From Ottelia alismoides (taxonomy: Eukaryota > Streptophyta > Magnoliopsida > Alismatales > Hydrocharitaceae): a stretch of 64,000 nucleotides of DNA. Position 1 is the first letter of the stretch. Every line of letters starts with the position of its first letter. Under the pieces are notes generated by a model that did no database searches, had not been told where the DNA came from, and was given only the letters and a program-made list of their open reading frames with translations. The position numbers were made by a program, and so were the translations under genes. The stretch lies in NCBI GenBank assembly GCA_037367405.1, contig JAZKJV010009774.1, positions 403,001 to 467,000 on the forward strand, in the 5' to 3' direction. Below, one piece after another: positions 10,401-20,750 of the stretch.

Positions 10401-12035
10401 ATAAAATTACTTCTCTACTGAGAGGAGTCATTAAAATCCAAACATGTTTCATCACTCCCTCAGAATAGAAGCGTCATGGTTATACAATCTTTTATGTTCA
10501 CATCACCCTTAGGTATTCCCAATACCTGTACATCCTGCATACTGGAAGACCTATGATCAACTTGAAGATGTAGATCAATTTACACTATCATCTTCATGGT
10601 TTGATCACTAAGATTCTCAATCTTGGTTATTGGGGATCGGTATCGATCATATGCTTTCCCAAAGCATATATCATACCTTCAAATTCTTGTCATGCTTCCA
10701 AAACACGACGACTAGGTATGGAATTTGATCAGTTCCAATACCTCATGAGTGAGCTCATGTCTTCCGATTCACAAGTGAACCTGTATGATCCCTTTGAGAG
10801 ATCATATTACTCATATACCCTTACATGTACACCAGCTCGCCGGTGTATAGACCTTGGTTAGGTCATCAACTTATTGATCTGTCAAATGTACACACTCAGA
10901 CATATAGTAACACATCTGTCTCTGGTCAGAGGATGTGTGCCTATGCTATGACAACATTCAACATAGGACTTAGGTTATCTCGATCTCGTTATGTCAACCC
11001 TTTGACCTAACTAATCTGACACATCCGAATCACTATTCCCATGCAGAGGACCTGCATCAGGAGGTCGGTCAGATATCAACCTTTATGAGAAAGGATTGCC
11101 ATCTCCTACTCAGGCTGGAGATCATCTCTTAATAATCATTTGACAGTGCTTGATGAGTCCTTTATTTAACTCTTTAGATATTCATCCAAACACCAGCCTT
11201 TATGATTCAATTAATGAATCAACAGTTATATGATCATCAAGACGGTCATGGTACATAACCCTAATTGTACAGAGGGACCTTATAATGCATTCGTTAATTT
11301 AATTTCAGAAAGGGGGTGAAAATCAATAACTTTTATTGATAAAACATATATATTACAATAACATTTATTGTAAGAATGGTTCGCCTCGGGCTCACATGGA
11401 TAACAATCATCATATGATTTTTTTTAATTTCCGCTGCATCGAGCAACTAGTGCGACTAGTCGCTCCCGATCTCATACAATGCGATCCTCACGCTTCCATG
11501 ATGTGCTTGAGGATTTTTCCCACATGTACTCGTAAGAACTCGTAGTACACAACTGGTGGCATGAATTTCGGATATATTTTTTATTCTTGATAATGAAAAA
11601 TCATAAGCCAGTATCAAGTCCTATAGTTTTTTATTGTTGCAGATTAATTACATACTAGGCAATAATTATGCAAAGATTAGCTATGTTGTGGGGTACGGCA
11701 GCAAATATCCTCAGCATGTGCATCACCGAGGTGCTTCAATCCCTGCAAGTGCCCGAGTTGGCTGCCAAGGATGGAAATGGAGAGACAGCAAGAAGTCAGA
11801 CCCCAACACTATTGTTGGGGCGATGGTAGCTGGTCCAGACAAACGAGGTGAATTCCATGATGATCGGATAAACTACAACTACACGGAGCCAACTCTTGCG
11901 GGAAATGCTGGTTTGGTGGCTGCCTTAGTTTCTCTGTCCGGTGAGCAAGGTGCACTTGACCGTAACACCATGTTCTCATCCGTCCAACCAATGTTTCCCA
12001 AGACACCTCCATCAAGTCCGCCGTGGCATCCGTAA
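4347..12035 (+). CDS. KOR: KORRIGAN-type endo-1,4-beta-glucanase (GH9), 3' part, three exons
   Basis: The spliced exons 4347-4482, 4559-4731 and 11643-12035 keep one open frame of 233 codons plus TAA. They match the C-terminal third of plant class A GH9 glucanases (usually about 620 residues): [116 protein letters not shown] and a proline-rich tail ending PPWHP. Members of this class are type II membrane proteins at the plasma membrane and Golgi that act in cellulose synthesis; the N-terminal anchor would be encoded off the left edge and is not seen. Both GH9 active-site patterns are complete, so the protein is probably functional. The divergent stretch after ASIP suggests a KOR2/3-like paralogue rather than the canonical KOR1; this is inference. 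Confidence 0.9.
4559..4731 (+). CDS. KOR: glucanase exon B ([12 protein letters not shown] block)
   Basis: The acceptor is TTGCCTCAG and the donor TTTCAG/GTACGT (strong consensus). With the phase carried from exon A it codes for [19 protein letters not shown] through [10 protein letters not shown]. The intron before it is 76 bp (4483-4558), typical of plants, whereas the next intron is 6911 bp. It ends in phase 0. Confidence 0.9.
4836..4931. repeat. left arm of a palindromic MITE-like element
   Basis: AATCCTCAAGCGCATCAC through GGTGCAGCGGAATTAAAAAA is an imperfect inverted copy of 11406-11515 (shared blocks AATCCTCAAG, GAAGCGTGA, GATCGCAT, ATCGGG, GCAGCGGAA). Joined without the intervening retrotransposon, the arms would form a hairpin element of about 200 bp inside the glucanase intron. 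No target duplication was found at its outer edges. Confidence 0.65.
4932..7360 (-). repeat. copia-2 3' LTR
   Basis: About 2.43 kb. The minus-strand start TGTTAGCCATATGAG at 7360 directly follows the PPT. From about 5100 to 7360 it matches 9151-11405 closely along its full length. It contains a GA-rich microsatellite (5294-5345) and long AT-rich stretches. No coding capacity is recognised; the ORFs inside (for example 6268-6525, 6554-6814) recur with changes in the other LTR and look fortuitous. Confidence 0.85.
7361..7375 (-). other. copia-2 polypurine tract
   Basis: The minus strand reads GGGCTAGTGGGAGAT just before the LTR start TGTTAGCC and just after the end of RNase H, the normal position for the copia PPT that primes plus-strand DNA synthesis. 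Confidence 0.75.
7421..8034 (-). pseudogene. copia-2 RNase H region
   Basis: The minus frame 7885-7421 (154 codons) codes for [43 protein letters not shown]-type [17 protein letters not shown] and DPLTKP, a nearly complete Ty1/copia RNase H with its acidic residues and the conserved LTKPL end. The upstream part (8034-7886), with PDICQAVG- and [13 protein letters not shown] blocks, continues from RT but is in other frames, so the original polyprotein is frameshifted near 8065. It normally degrades the RNA strand during reverse transcription. Confidence 0.85.
8035..9150 (-). pseudogene. copia-2 reverse transcriptase and pre-RT linker
   Basis: The open frame 8895-8035 (286 codons) contains [72 protein letters not shown] and [13 protein letters not shown]. 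This is a full copia RT palm with the catalytic YVDD intact. Further upstream (to 9150) another frame reads the acidic linker [23 protein letters not shown] and DHD-DKWM. Frameshifts near 8890 and 8065 break the polyprotein. It is cut at 9150 by the truncated LTR, and no integrase remains. Confidence 0.88.
9151..11405 (-). repeat. copia-2 5' LTR (truncated)
   Basis: Homologous to 5100-7360 of the 3' LTR. It lacks the part equivalent to 4932-5099, which would carry the LTR 3' end next to the PBS. It begins on the minus strand with TGTTATCCATGTGAG at 11405. The inner edge at 9151 joins straight to the RT linker, showing that one deletion removed the LTR end, PBS, gag, protease and integrase. 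Confidence 0.85.
11406..11515. repeat. right arm of the palindromic MITE-like element
   Basis: The inverse complement of 4836-4931 (TTTCCGCTGCATCGAG, GCGATCCTCACGCTTCC, GCTTGAGGATT). ATCAT directly at the LTR edge repeats the last five bases of the left arm. The rest of the intron to the acceptor at 11642 has no further recognised feature. Confidence 0.65.
11643..12035 (+). CDS. KOR: glucanase terminal exon C (GH9 active-site signatures)
   Basis: The acceptor TTTATTGTTGCAG ends at 11642. The exon continues exon B in phase 0 as INYILGNN and stops at TAA 12033-12035. [17 protein letters not shown] fits GH9 signature 1 around the active-site His. [19 protein letters not shown] fits signature 2 with its catalytic Asp and Glu. 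The tail [13 protein letters not shown] is the proline-rich end typical of the KOR class. No frameshift or stop is present. Confidence 0.92.
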   Translation: MNYILGNNYAKISYVVGYGSKYPQHVHHRGASIPASARVGCQGWKWRDSKKSDPNTIVGAMVAGPDKRGEFHDDRINYNYTEPTLAGNAGLVAALVSLSGEQGALDRNTMFSSVQPMFPKTPPSSPPWHP

Positions 12036-13679
12036 GTTACGTGCATATTCCAGCTCCATTGATTTTCACAATTTGTTAATCAGAGTTCCTCCGTTGTGAC
12101 TTTATACAAGTAGAATTGAAAAGTCGAAACAAAAGAGGGCTGGGTTTGGGAGAGAAAAAACATCCAATTATACGGGTTGTCTCATTGTCCGTGTACTTAA
12201 GCTAGCAAAGTTACAAAGCAATTCGATTACAACATGGAAGACTCTCTCTGCTCTTATAAACTTTCGGTAGAGAAAAATATGTAAGATGCTTTATAGCGGC
12301 ATTCATTAGTAAAATTTTATTGTGATGTTATTGCTTCTAAATATAACCAGGTGATGAGATTGTCGACCAACAAAGCTATGTGTTGCTTTGACAATTATAG
12401 TGCTCGGTCTGAAATGGATTGAAGCATTTCAATTCAATAGTTGACGCACTAATTTAACGATAAGCTCTTTTAGATGGTAAGAGGACTTGACAGGTGATTT
12501 GGTGGAGGCAGTTCTTTTCCGGAAGGCACCACAAATGATTGCCTGATGTCGAGCTTAAGAGCACGCATGGGATCATTTACCTTTGTTAATCTTTTAGTTT
12601 CTTCTTTAAATCTTGGTCCGGTGATTCCCGTATCTTTAGATCATACAGTATAGTTCTTCATTGAAAGTTTTCATCATCTCCGCATGCTTGTGTCATAGGT
12701 ATGATAGCGCGTGTGACTTTTGGATCGAAGCATATGGTTTTCTTGTGTGAAGCTGCAATATGCAGTGCTGTATAATTGATAGTTGGCCACGCATAATGTA
12801 GAAATCACACTTGCAAAAGGTGGACAATTAGCGAAGCAGCGGGTGTTGTAGCGAAACTGATTGCAAAAGAGGTAAATTGGCCACATTAAGATTACCGTAT
12901 GAAGAGATCACGTTTAATATAGAAAAACTAAGGATCGTAGTATGGAGTGCATTCCTTGGGTTTCATTATTAACTATCAAAGATTCAATAAAGGACATACC
13001 ATCGTCACTACTAAGTGGTTCTTGAGTATGTGGGATAAGGTCGTACATGTTGGGCTGTTGGATAATCTTCACAACACAATCTCGAATTATGCATTAATTT
13101 TGTGATTGATATATAAATGCATGAGTTAAAACTCGTTCTTGCAGGTTGTAACAACTGCCCCTATCATTGTAGTAAGCAGTTGTAACTCGTAGGTGAGTTA
13201 TTGCGCAATGTCAAGAAAAAACACGTGTTATGGATTCAATTCAAATGATCCATAGAACGATTGCCAAGAAAATCGCTCAGCACCATTGAAGTTCGGTTTT
13301 TCGAGATGAATGGGAGGGAGAATGGAGGATGTGCTTGTATTTTATGAAAGGGACTCATATACTAGATGTCCCTTTTTACTTAAATTTTTATTGAACGTGA
13401 AGAAGAATGATAATAGAAGATATGTAATCATTGAGATTTAATTTCTGTGTTAAAGCTTCACAAAAAAAACATCTCCTCGGTTGCGATAAATGCTACTTAG
13501 TCCCCCCCACCCATAGTCTCATATTCATATTTATGGCTCTTATAATGAATGAATCCTTGTCCTATGCTTCGAATTTCAAATTTTCAACACAACTATCTGA
13601 AAGGAATGAATAAACGCATCACAGAAACACGAAAAATAACAATTTTTTTTGCATAAAACATTGATCATTCATCAAACGA
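12036..13679. other. downstream flank of the glucanase gene
   Basis: This must include the gene's 3' UTR, but I could not place a polyadenylation site. No domain is recognisable in any frame, and the short ORFs (12674-12886, 13431-13613) look random. A weak inverted repeat around GTTGTAACAACTGC and GCAGTTGTAAC lies at 13146-13186. Confidence 0.4.
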
Positions 13680-15900
13680 ACTAGTAATTTCAATACAAGG
13701 ATTTTGTACTTTGCTAAACCAATAATGGACACGATTTTTCTAGCATGATCTCTTATGTTCTAATGAATATTAGGATGAGATCATTGTTACTTGAAGCGTT
13801 AGTTTCTAATGCAAGAAACCTCCCAAATCAAGTTTGATCTGCCCTTGCTTCTCTCATGGGCACGATGATGAGTCGTGTATCTTCCCACAAACTTCGATGT
13901 CGACTTCTTGAACTTGTCCATGCAAGGGTGATCAAGATTCTGATTTCATCGCACGAAGTGAATCCTTCCTATAGGGTCTTCTTGAGAAGAGAGTAGACAT
14001 GTATGAGAGTTCCAAACTCTCAAAACTCTTCTCTTCTTCAACTCTCAAGGCAAGAGAACTTTTGTGTAATTAAGGATACTCTCGGAGAGAGGTTGTCCCC
14101 TCTCTTATATAGAATGAGGGGATGTCTATGAAGAGTCATACTCTTCATAGTAGATGTCCTCTCTCTACCCTTGGATGGTAGATCAAAGGTAAACCATTGT
14201 CCTTCAAGAAAGAGGACTTGAATTATCTCTTTTAATTACCGTAAAAATTAAAGTAAGAACTTGTTGCTGAAGCTGTTTGTTGTTGAAGTTGTTGCTTCAT
14301 TATCTTTGTGATAATGGAAGTATCATAATTACTAATTTAAGAGAGAACCCTTATAATTTATGAATCTTATTCATAAATCCAAAGAAAAATGTAAATCCAA
14401 TTTAAATTTAAATTCCAATGTGAATCATATTCATATAAATGCATTAAAATAATTATATAAATTAATTGATATAAAAATTAATTATTATGAATCATTATTC
14501 ATATTAATTAATGAATAATATTTGTGAATCATATTCACAAAAATACCCTTATTGCAATTTGATCATGACAATAACAATTAATGTCTCAATTTTGACATCA
14601 CGTAGTACAAGTCCTAATCCAATTCCGACTCCTGAGATACAAATCCAGAAACTTGGAGATAATGTTGGGGAGATAATAATATCCACGTATAATGACTTGA
14701 AAGTTGGAAAACTATCCAATTTCAGGGTTAATACAATTTTTAGTGAAAATGCAAGCTCGAACTAAAATGATTCACACCCTATGTGAGCTCAATAAAATGC
14801 ATTACACTCTCCATGAGCTGAAGAATGTATTAATGAGCTGATTCCAACATCCTTCACCATTTCTAATCATAGTACAAACCATTTGGAGCATATAAATGAG
14901 CTCATGGATTGTGTTCATTTCCATTTTCATCACCATTTTACTTTCCAACATTTGGACATTGAAATTTGAATAGGAATTGACATTGGATTCAAATGAAATG
15001 AGGCTTAATCCAATTGATTCTCAAATCATTGGAACAAGATGTAGATTCACTAAAATCCATCTCGTTTCATCATTCTCTCAAAATGGAAGTGTCGTGATAT
15101 ATGATCTATTACGATAGATTTAACCCTGAGTATTTCCAATACTCATTCATCCTTCCACAGTGGGATACTTTGATATATCGAAAGTTCAAACTGTTTATTT
15201 GACTATTATCTTTGGAACATATCAATAGATTTCTCATTCTATAATTGAACAATAATGTTAACCATATACTTTCTAAAAGTATATATATTAATATCTCAAA
15301 TTCGTATCTCATTTCACAAACAAGATGTCCATTCGTGGAATTCAATATAACTCCAAATCATCTCATGAGTGAGCTCTATCCTCAGGTTCATCAAGTATGA
15401 ACCTATATGATTCCTTTAAGAGATCAAACTTCTCATACGTCTTCATATGCACATCAATTCATTTGTATATGGACCTTGGTTAGGCCACCAACCTAATGGT
15501 CTGTCAAATATGTACATTCAAGTATATAGATGTATATCTGTCTCCAGTCAAAAGATGTGTGTCTGATCATGACAGTTATAATTCTGATTTTAGTTTAGCT
15601 CGAACTTATCAAGTCAACTCTTTGACTTGACTATTTTGATACTCTTGAATATCTGTTCCTATGCAGAAAACCTGCACCAAGAAGTCGGTTGGAAATTGAT
15701 CTTTGGAGAAAGATTGCCATCTCTTTCTCAGACAGGAGATCTCTATTGAATATCACATGTAAAAGTTAGTTATGTCCTCCCAATTGTATGATACTCACTA
15801 TCGTTAGGGTACATAACCCTAATTGTACAAAGGAACCTTAACAATAAGTGCATGCATAAATATTCATTTCAGATGGATATGGAAGGGCTTACAAGTCCAA
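13680..15900 (-). repeat. copia-3 3' LTR
   Basis: It matches the copia-2 LTR in many blocks (for example TGTGTGTCT, GACCTTGGTTAGG, GGTACATAACCCTAATTGTAC, CTCATGAGTGAGCTC) with high divergence and indels. The inner edge follows a PPT (minus CTAGTGGGAGAT at 15904-15915). The outer edge near 13680 is an estimate from homology. No coding content. Confidence 0.65.
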
Positions 15901-15949
15901 CGATCTCCCACTAGACCTTAGAGTCGTTCATGTATAACACTTAAACCCA

Positions 15950-16380
15950 TACTCATTGTTCTAATCCTTGACTGCCAAGTTCTGTTACAAACTTGCATAC
16001 CCTAAGTGAATCTTAACTACATTCATGGAAGTTGCCACATCTTATGCAACCAATGCTTTACTTTATCAAAATATCCTTAGTTACCTACTTCTTACTATAC
16101 TTATCTCACATTGCACTACTTCCAATAAGATTAAGAACTCAAAAGTTGACTTCCTATCATCCACATCTGATTGGAATTCCGAATCCATTTACCTTAGGAC
16201 TTGGAGATCATTATCCAATTTACCAAGATGTAGTCTTGAGTTTTCCTTAGGTGCTTGAAGATGCTTTTCACATCGGTCTAGTGTTTCTCTCCATAACGAG
16301 ATTGGTAACAGATTACCACTTCGATGCATGGAAGATGTCTGGTCTTACGCACATCATGACATATCTGGTCATGGTTTTCT
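15950..16380 (-). pseudogene. copia-3 RNase H remnant
   Basis: It shows homology to 7421-7990 of copia-2: the reverse complement of TGATTGGAATTCCGAATCC (the SDF-x-S-D region) and of CTAGTGTTTCTCTCCATA. Much of the C-terminal half is deleted or unreadable. It is broken by several stops and is not expressible. Confidence 0.6.
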
Positions 16381-16856
16381 TTTCCTTAACAGTTTGAGGA
16401 ACCGTCCCTTTAGATAGATGGCATGCCTCAAAGGAAGGAAGCATTTCTTGAAATTATCCATATTGAATATTTCCAAAGTCTTCTTGATATATCCTTGTCA
16501 TGGTAGTTCCAATATCCTCTTTTCTCTATTTTTGAACAACTTTAGATCCAAAACATAGGAGGCTTCTCCAAGATCTTTAATCTCAAAAGTATGGGACAAC
16601 CAGATCTTGACACTGTCCATCATCCCAGTGTCAATCCCAATAATGAGAATGTCATATATGTGAAGCACAATGAACATGATGGTGCTCCCATTAAGCTTCT
16701 TGTACACACAAGGTTCATTCACATTCTGAACAAAATCATAACTCATTATGCTTCATCGAATGAGATGCTGCAACTACGAGAAGCTTGTTTGAGCACATAG
16801 ATGGACTTCTTCAAATTGCATATTTTACCTTCCTTAGCATTTAAGCCTTAGGGCTG

Positions 16857-16893
<37 letters not shown>

Positions 16894-17056
16894 GGAGTGA
16901 TCCTATGAGAGCAAAAAGTTGTGAGAGCATGAGAGGGGTGATTCTAGACCACATGATTCAATCTAGAGAGAGAAGTTCAGGAGAGAGAAACATAATCATG
17001 TGGTCCAGGATCATTCCTCTCATGCTCTCACAACTTTTTGCTCTCATAGGATCACT

Positions 17057-17091
<35 letters not shown>

Positions 17092-17430
17092 CCTCTTTGA
17101 GGTATCTATTAAGGAAAGCTGTCTTGACATTCATATACTTGATTTCATAGTCAAGATGTGCAACTATAACTAGAAATGCCCTGATGGATTTAAGCATGGC
17201 CACATGAGAGAATGTCTCATCATATCGATGCCCTCTCTTTGTATGTATCCCTTGGATACGAGCCATGCTTTGAAGGTCTCTACCTTTCCATCGGGTCCCC
17301 TCTTTCTCTTGAAGATCCATTTGCACCCAATGGGTTTGACACCTTTAGGTAGATCTTTGAGGGGTCCATACACCAACTTATGAATGGAGTCTATCTCAAA
17401 CATCATTGCTAGCATCCAACCTAAAGCTTC
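16381..17430 (-). pseudogene. copia-3 reverse transcriptase, split by a hairpin insertion
   Basis: 17415-17170 reads [20 protein letters not shown] and [11 protein letters not shown]. 17326-17090 includes [27 protein letters not shown]. 16746-16498 reads SYDFVQNVNEPCVYK, then VLHIYDILIIG and LSHTFEIKDLGEASYVLDLK. The catalytic YVDD is changed to HIYD, so the enzyme would be dead even without the frameshifts. A 200-bp hairpin element interrupts it between the YLKEDIY block and the GLKQ-type block. Confidence 0.8.
16855..17091. mobile_element. hairpin MITE-like insertion flanked by duplicated (CT)n(AT)n
   Basis: The left arm 16894-16958 (GGAGTGATCCTATGAGAGC...) and right arm 16994-17058 are near-perfect inverted repeats around a spacer of about 35 bp. 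Both sides carry the same compound tract of (CT)n then (AT)n (16855-16893 and 17057-17091). The host RT sequence resumes on both sides at the codons for the EDIYM-EQP region, so the element interrupts a known reading frame. The arms do not match TIR consensus sequences that I know with confidence. Confidence 0.75.
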
Positions 17431-17639
17431 ATCAAATTAACATAGCATCATCAAACTCTTTTGGTATATTGAATACGTACCTTTCAGGTTGTATTACAAC
17501 TCTTGAACTCTTTATAATATGTATGGTTGTGTCATTTTTAATTATCTCTTCATTTTATAGTGTAGGAACTTCATCGACCTCAATAGACTTCGATTAGTTC
17601 CATAACTTCATTATTTTCTTGACTTCTAAGGAATTCATC

Positions 17640-18500
17640 TTCTAGAAATTTGACATCTCTAGAAATAAATAACGTTTAAGTCTCATGATCATAAAGTTGG
17701 TATGTATACCATTCTTTATGTATCTAATGAAGTGGCACTCTCTAGTGCAAGATTCCAACTTGCTTGCATCTACATTTTTAGCATGGACCAAATGACCCCT
17801 AATCCTTAAGCACACTCGGATTGGTACCGTATCAAAGCTCATGAGGGGTTTTAGGCACAAAATAGATGGAGTCTTGTTAGGACCTAAGCTGCAGTCTCTA
17901 TGGGATCGACACTGACGGTTGGTAGAGTTCGCCTATAACAATATCTACCATGCGAGCAAATACGAGAAATTGGCCCCTGCATGTCCCCAGAAACTAAGAG
18001 GTAAGTCCATTTTACTCAACATTGATCTTAATGTCCAAAATGGTTTTGCTAGTCATTTTGCAACTCCATTGAGTTGTACTTAGAGGAGTGACGTTGGAAA
18101 TAATTCCTCTCTCCTTAAGGTATTCTTTGAGTGCATCTTAGATATATTCTCCACCTCAATCAGATCAAATTCATTTTATCTTCTTACCGATTTGATTTTC
18201 AATCACAACCATGAACTCTTTCAACTTTTCAAAAGTTTCATGTTTGTGATGTAATACAAAGACAAAAGCATACCACGAATGATTGTCAATAAAGGTTACA
18301 TAATATTGATGTCCATTTTGAGTCACAACACAATAGGGACTGCATACATCGGTATGTATTAGGTAAAGTATACATTCACATCTTTCACCTTTCTTAGGGA
18401 AGGGTGTCTGTACATTTTACCATGAATTCAATGTTTGCAAGTAGGTAAATCACACCGGAAGTTCGTACTTTACAAGTCTATTGATCCTATCAAAAGACAC
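17640..18500 (-). pseudogene. copia-3 integrase region
   Basis: The minus strand shows, with frame shifts, ALKEYLKERGIISNVTPL followed by STTQW (the normal ..PGTPQ.N block) and DLxxSFLGT-like sequence, the integrase core of this copia group. The C-terminal piece 17860-17642 reads RIRGHLVHAKNVDASKLESC, CHFIRYIKNGIHTNFM, the post-integrase 'CxFVGYPK' region. Many stops are present. Confidence 0.7.
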
Positions 18501-18686
18501 ATGTCGAAGTTTTTGATACCAGATCATAGTTAAATGTTCTCCATCCACTCTTAACCGTTTGGGGTTTTATTATTAATAGTGGTATCAGCATTTATGAAAC
18601 ATTCATGCATGTTCAATTCATAGAGTCCACCTGCTTTTAGAGAACCATCCATTACAAAATTACCATAATGATTTATGATAAGTTTA

Positions 18687-19080
18687 CTATATTATAAGAA
18701 AGTAATGTCCATGACTAACTAACTTAAATATGGATAGTAAGTTCCTTGTAACATCTGCTACATAGAGACAATCTCTAATATCATAGACTTTCCCACTAGA
18801 TAATGATAGTCTACATGTTCCAATGACGATCGATGCGATAGTTGCATCAAATGTCATCTGGATGGCAATCTCCCCTTCATTAAGTTTTCTGGTGTCTTGA
18901 AACATATGTAACTGATTGCATATATAAACAAAAAGCACCGAAGTCAACAACCCGACTTCATTATCATCCTACAAGTAAGTTGGTTTCAATGATGAATGTA
19001 GATTTCTTATTTTCTAGCGTTATACCAATTTTCTTATCTAAGGACTTTAGGTATTTTGGATGGTTACTCTTCCAGAATCA
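18687..19080 (-). pseudogene. copia-3 protease and zinc-knuckle region
   Basis: The frame 18950-18687 reads IVIGTCRLSLSSGKVYDIRD, then LYVADVTRNLLSI, the conserved segment after the copia retropepsin. Upstream (19080-18970), FWKSNHPKYLKSL resembles the end of a CCHC knuckle (HWKRNCPKYL), but its Cys and His residues are mostly lost. Confidence 0.6.
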
Positions 19081-19099
19081 TGGCTTATAACAATGATGT

Positions 19100-19560
19100 T
19101 AGACATTTATCTCCAAGGATTGACCTTTCGTCTTCTCATGTATCAGACTCCGAGGTCTACGCTTCATGTTGCGCTTCCCTTTAACCTGTGCAACTATTCC
19201 ACTACTAGAGGGATATTCTTTCTTCATAACATCCTTAGTGGACCTTAATGTAGAAATAATGTGGTTCACATCTCTATGCATTTCCTTTAGATTCAGAAAG
19301 ATGTCATGAGTGGTTCAATGTCTATAAGTTGCTTCTGAAACACATTAGACAATGATCCAAGAATGCAATAACGGGCAATTGAAGGATCCTCATCCCACTT
19401 CTTGTTGAGCTCACATGTATCCTCTACATGAGGGTTCTCCTACCTCAGGTTGAGAGAACATACGCCAAGTACTCTATCTCAAGTACAAGTTCAAAATTTC
19501 AGATCCAATCCAAAAAATTTGGATTGATCAAGTGATTGACCTCAATAATTGTTAAAAGAT
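19100..19560 (-). pseudogene. copia-3 gag remnant
   Basis: The minus strand reads IEVNHLINPNFLDWI, NFELVLEIEYLAYVLST, then WDEDPSIARYCILGSLSN and, after frameshifts, SSSGIVAQVKGKR. This follows the copia gag pattern 'L.G.NF.DW.RNL..VL....YVL' and 'W..D...A...IL.S.S'. No intact start or continuous frame remains. Confidence 0.6.
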
Positions 19561-20750
19561 TTGAGAGATTTCATTTGAAATTAAATGAATACACTTTAAT
19601 AAATCATAAGAAGATTAAATATTTTAATATTTTTAAATCAAGATGCTCTTGTATTTTTCGTACTTTGAAAGTCTTTCCTCTATAAGCTTTCAAAGCATGA
19701 GGCATGATAACCCAATGGCATCACTATAAGATCCGAGTCTCTTTTCCATTTTCATTGCACCCCTTTATATGATAAATGCAATTACAATGAAAGAAGCAGG
19801 AACTCTTTATGTCTATACAAGTCCAACTTGCATTCTTAGTTCGGTCTTCAACACTCACACCCCTACATACATGAGTTAGCATGTTACTGATTAAACCAAC
19901 CATCAATGAGCGAAACATAGTTTGTGCTATGTGAAACCCAATACCACCTCAATAATATGGGGTATAATACTGAGGTTAGTAGACATACAGTCCATGCCTT
20001 CGAGAAACGAAGAATATAATCCATGTGAATTCATATTTAAAGTCATAACTTCACAGGGAATCTCTAAAAATACAACACATGGCAACAAAATTCTTCGCAA
20101 TGATGGAAGATCATGGATGTCATCATATGATTTGTCCATATTTTGTTTAAGTTAATGATTAATTGACAAATCAAGGTATGTATGTATAAACTTTATACTT
20201 TAACCATAGCTTGTACTTTAATTGTTTGTAAATCAAAAACTGAGTATGGGTAAGCATTGTTGTGTGATATGTATTCTATATGAAAGTTTTTGTATATAGT
20301 TATAGATAATACTTGTTTTGATTTTTTTTATGTCAAAACTAGGGGGTATAACAAACTTTTTGAAAAATTAACATATTCTATTTTTTCCTTTTTTTGAAAT
20401 TGAATATTCACTTCTATTCAGATTCAAATTAAAATTATGTGTAGGACTCTGACTGACTACCAGACTTGGAGAAGAAAATGATGACTGATGTTGTGGGGGT
20501 TGTTGTTGAGGTGTGTCCTCCTGATGATGTATTTAATCCTCCTCTGGTTCAGACTCACTTGATTCCATGGTCGTGCTTCTCCTCATTTTATTTTGTTTTT
20601 TGTTTTTTTTTCTTTTTTTGTTATTTTTGGGGATTCAGGACCGCTCCCTGAAGGTGTTGTGATGAATATGCCAGTTGCCTCTCTTCTTCTTCATCCCCAA
20701 AAAATGTTTTCTGATGTAGACATTGGGGCAATGTCAATATGCTCCCTTGC
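19561..20750. other. unassigned AT-rich region and Athila-like tail
   Basis: 19561-20450 shows no domain. 20466-20560, read on the minus strand, gives SSESEPEED and DTPQQQPPQHQSSFSSPS, an acidic then Q/P-rich stretch of the kind found in Athila-like polyproteins; it is followed by a T-rich run (20585-20630). This is probably interior sequence of another gypsy element. It meets array unit A abruptly at 20751. Confidence 0.4.

Larger units (their letters stand above)
4932..11405 (-). mobile_element. copia-2: Ty1/copia retrotransposon with 2.4-kb LTRs, gag and integrase deleted
   Basis: A minus-strand element inside the last intron of the glucanase gene. It consists of the 3' LTR (4932-7360), PPT, RNase H and RT with its upstream linker, then directly a truncated 5' LTR (9151-11405). 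PBS, gag, protease and integrase are missing. The candidate 5-bp target duplication ATCAT is at 4927-4931 and 11406-11410. The LTR starts TGTTAGCC on the minus strand; its other end does not show a clean CA, so the left edge may be off by a few bases. The LTRs differ by many substitutions and small indels, so the insertion is not very recent. Confidence 0.85.
13680..19560 (-). mobile_element. copia-3: degenerate Ty1/copia retrotransposon related to copia-2
   Basis: The minus-strand order is gag (19560-19100), zinc-knuckle/protease (19080-18687), integrase (18500-17640), RT (17430-16380), RNase H remnant (16350-15950), PPT and a 3' LTR of about 2.2 kb. The RT and LTR align with copia-2 but are clearly diverged, so it is a sister family. 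Stops and frameshifts are everywhere. No 5' LTR or tRNA-iMet PBS is found to the right of gag, so that end is missing or unrecognised. Confidence 0.8.

Noticed and set aside
11406..11515. Right hairpin arm considered as part of the copia-2 LTR
   Set aside because: Direct LTR homology stops at 11405, and the arm matches the opposite flank only in inverted orientation, so it fits target DNA better than LTR.
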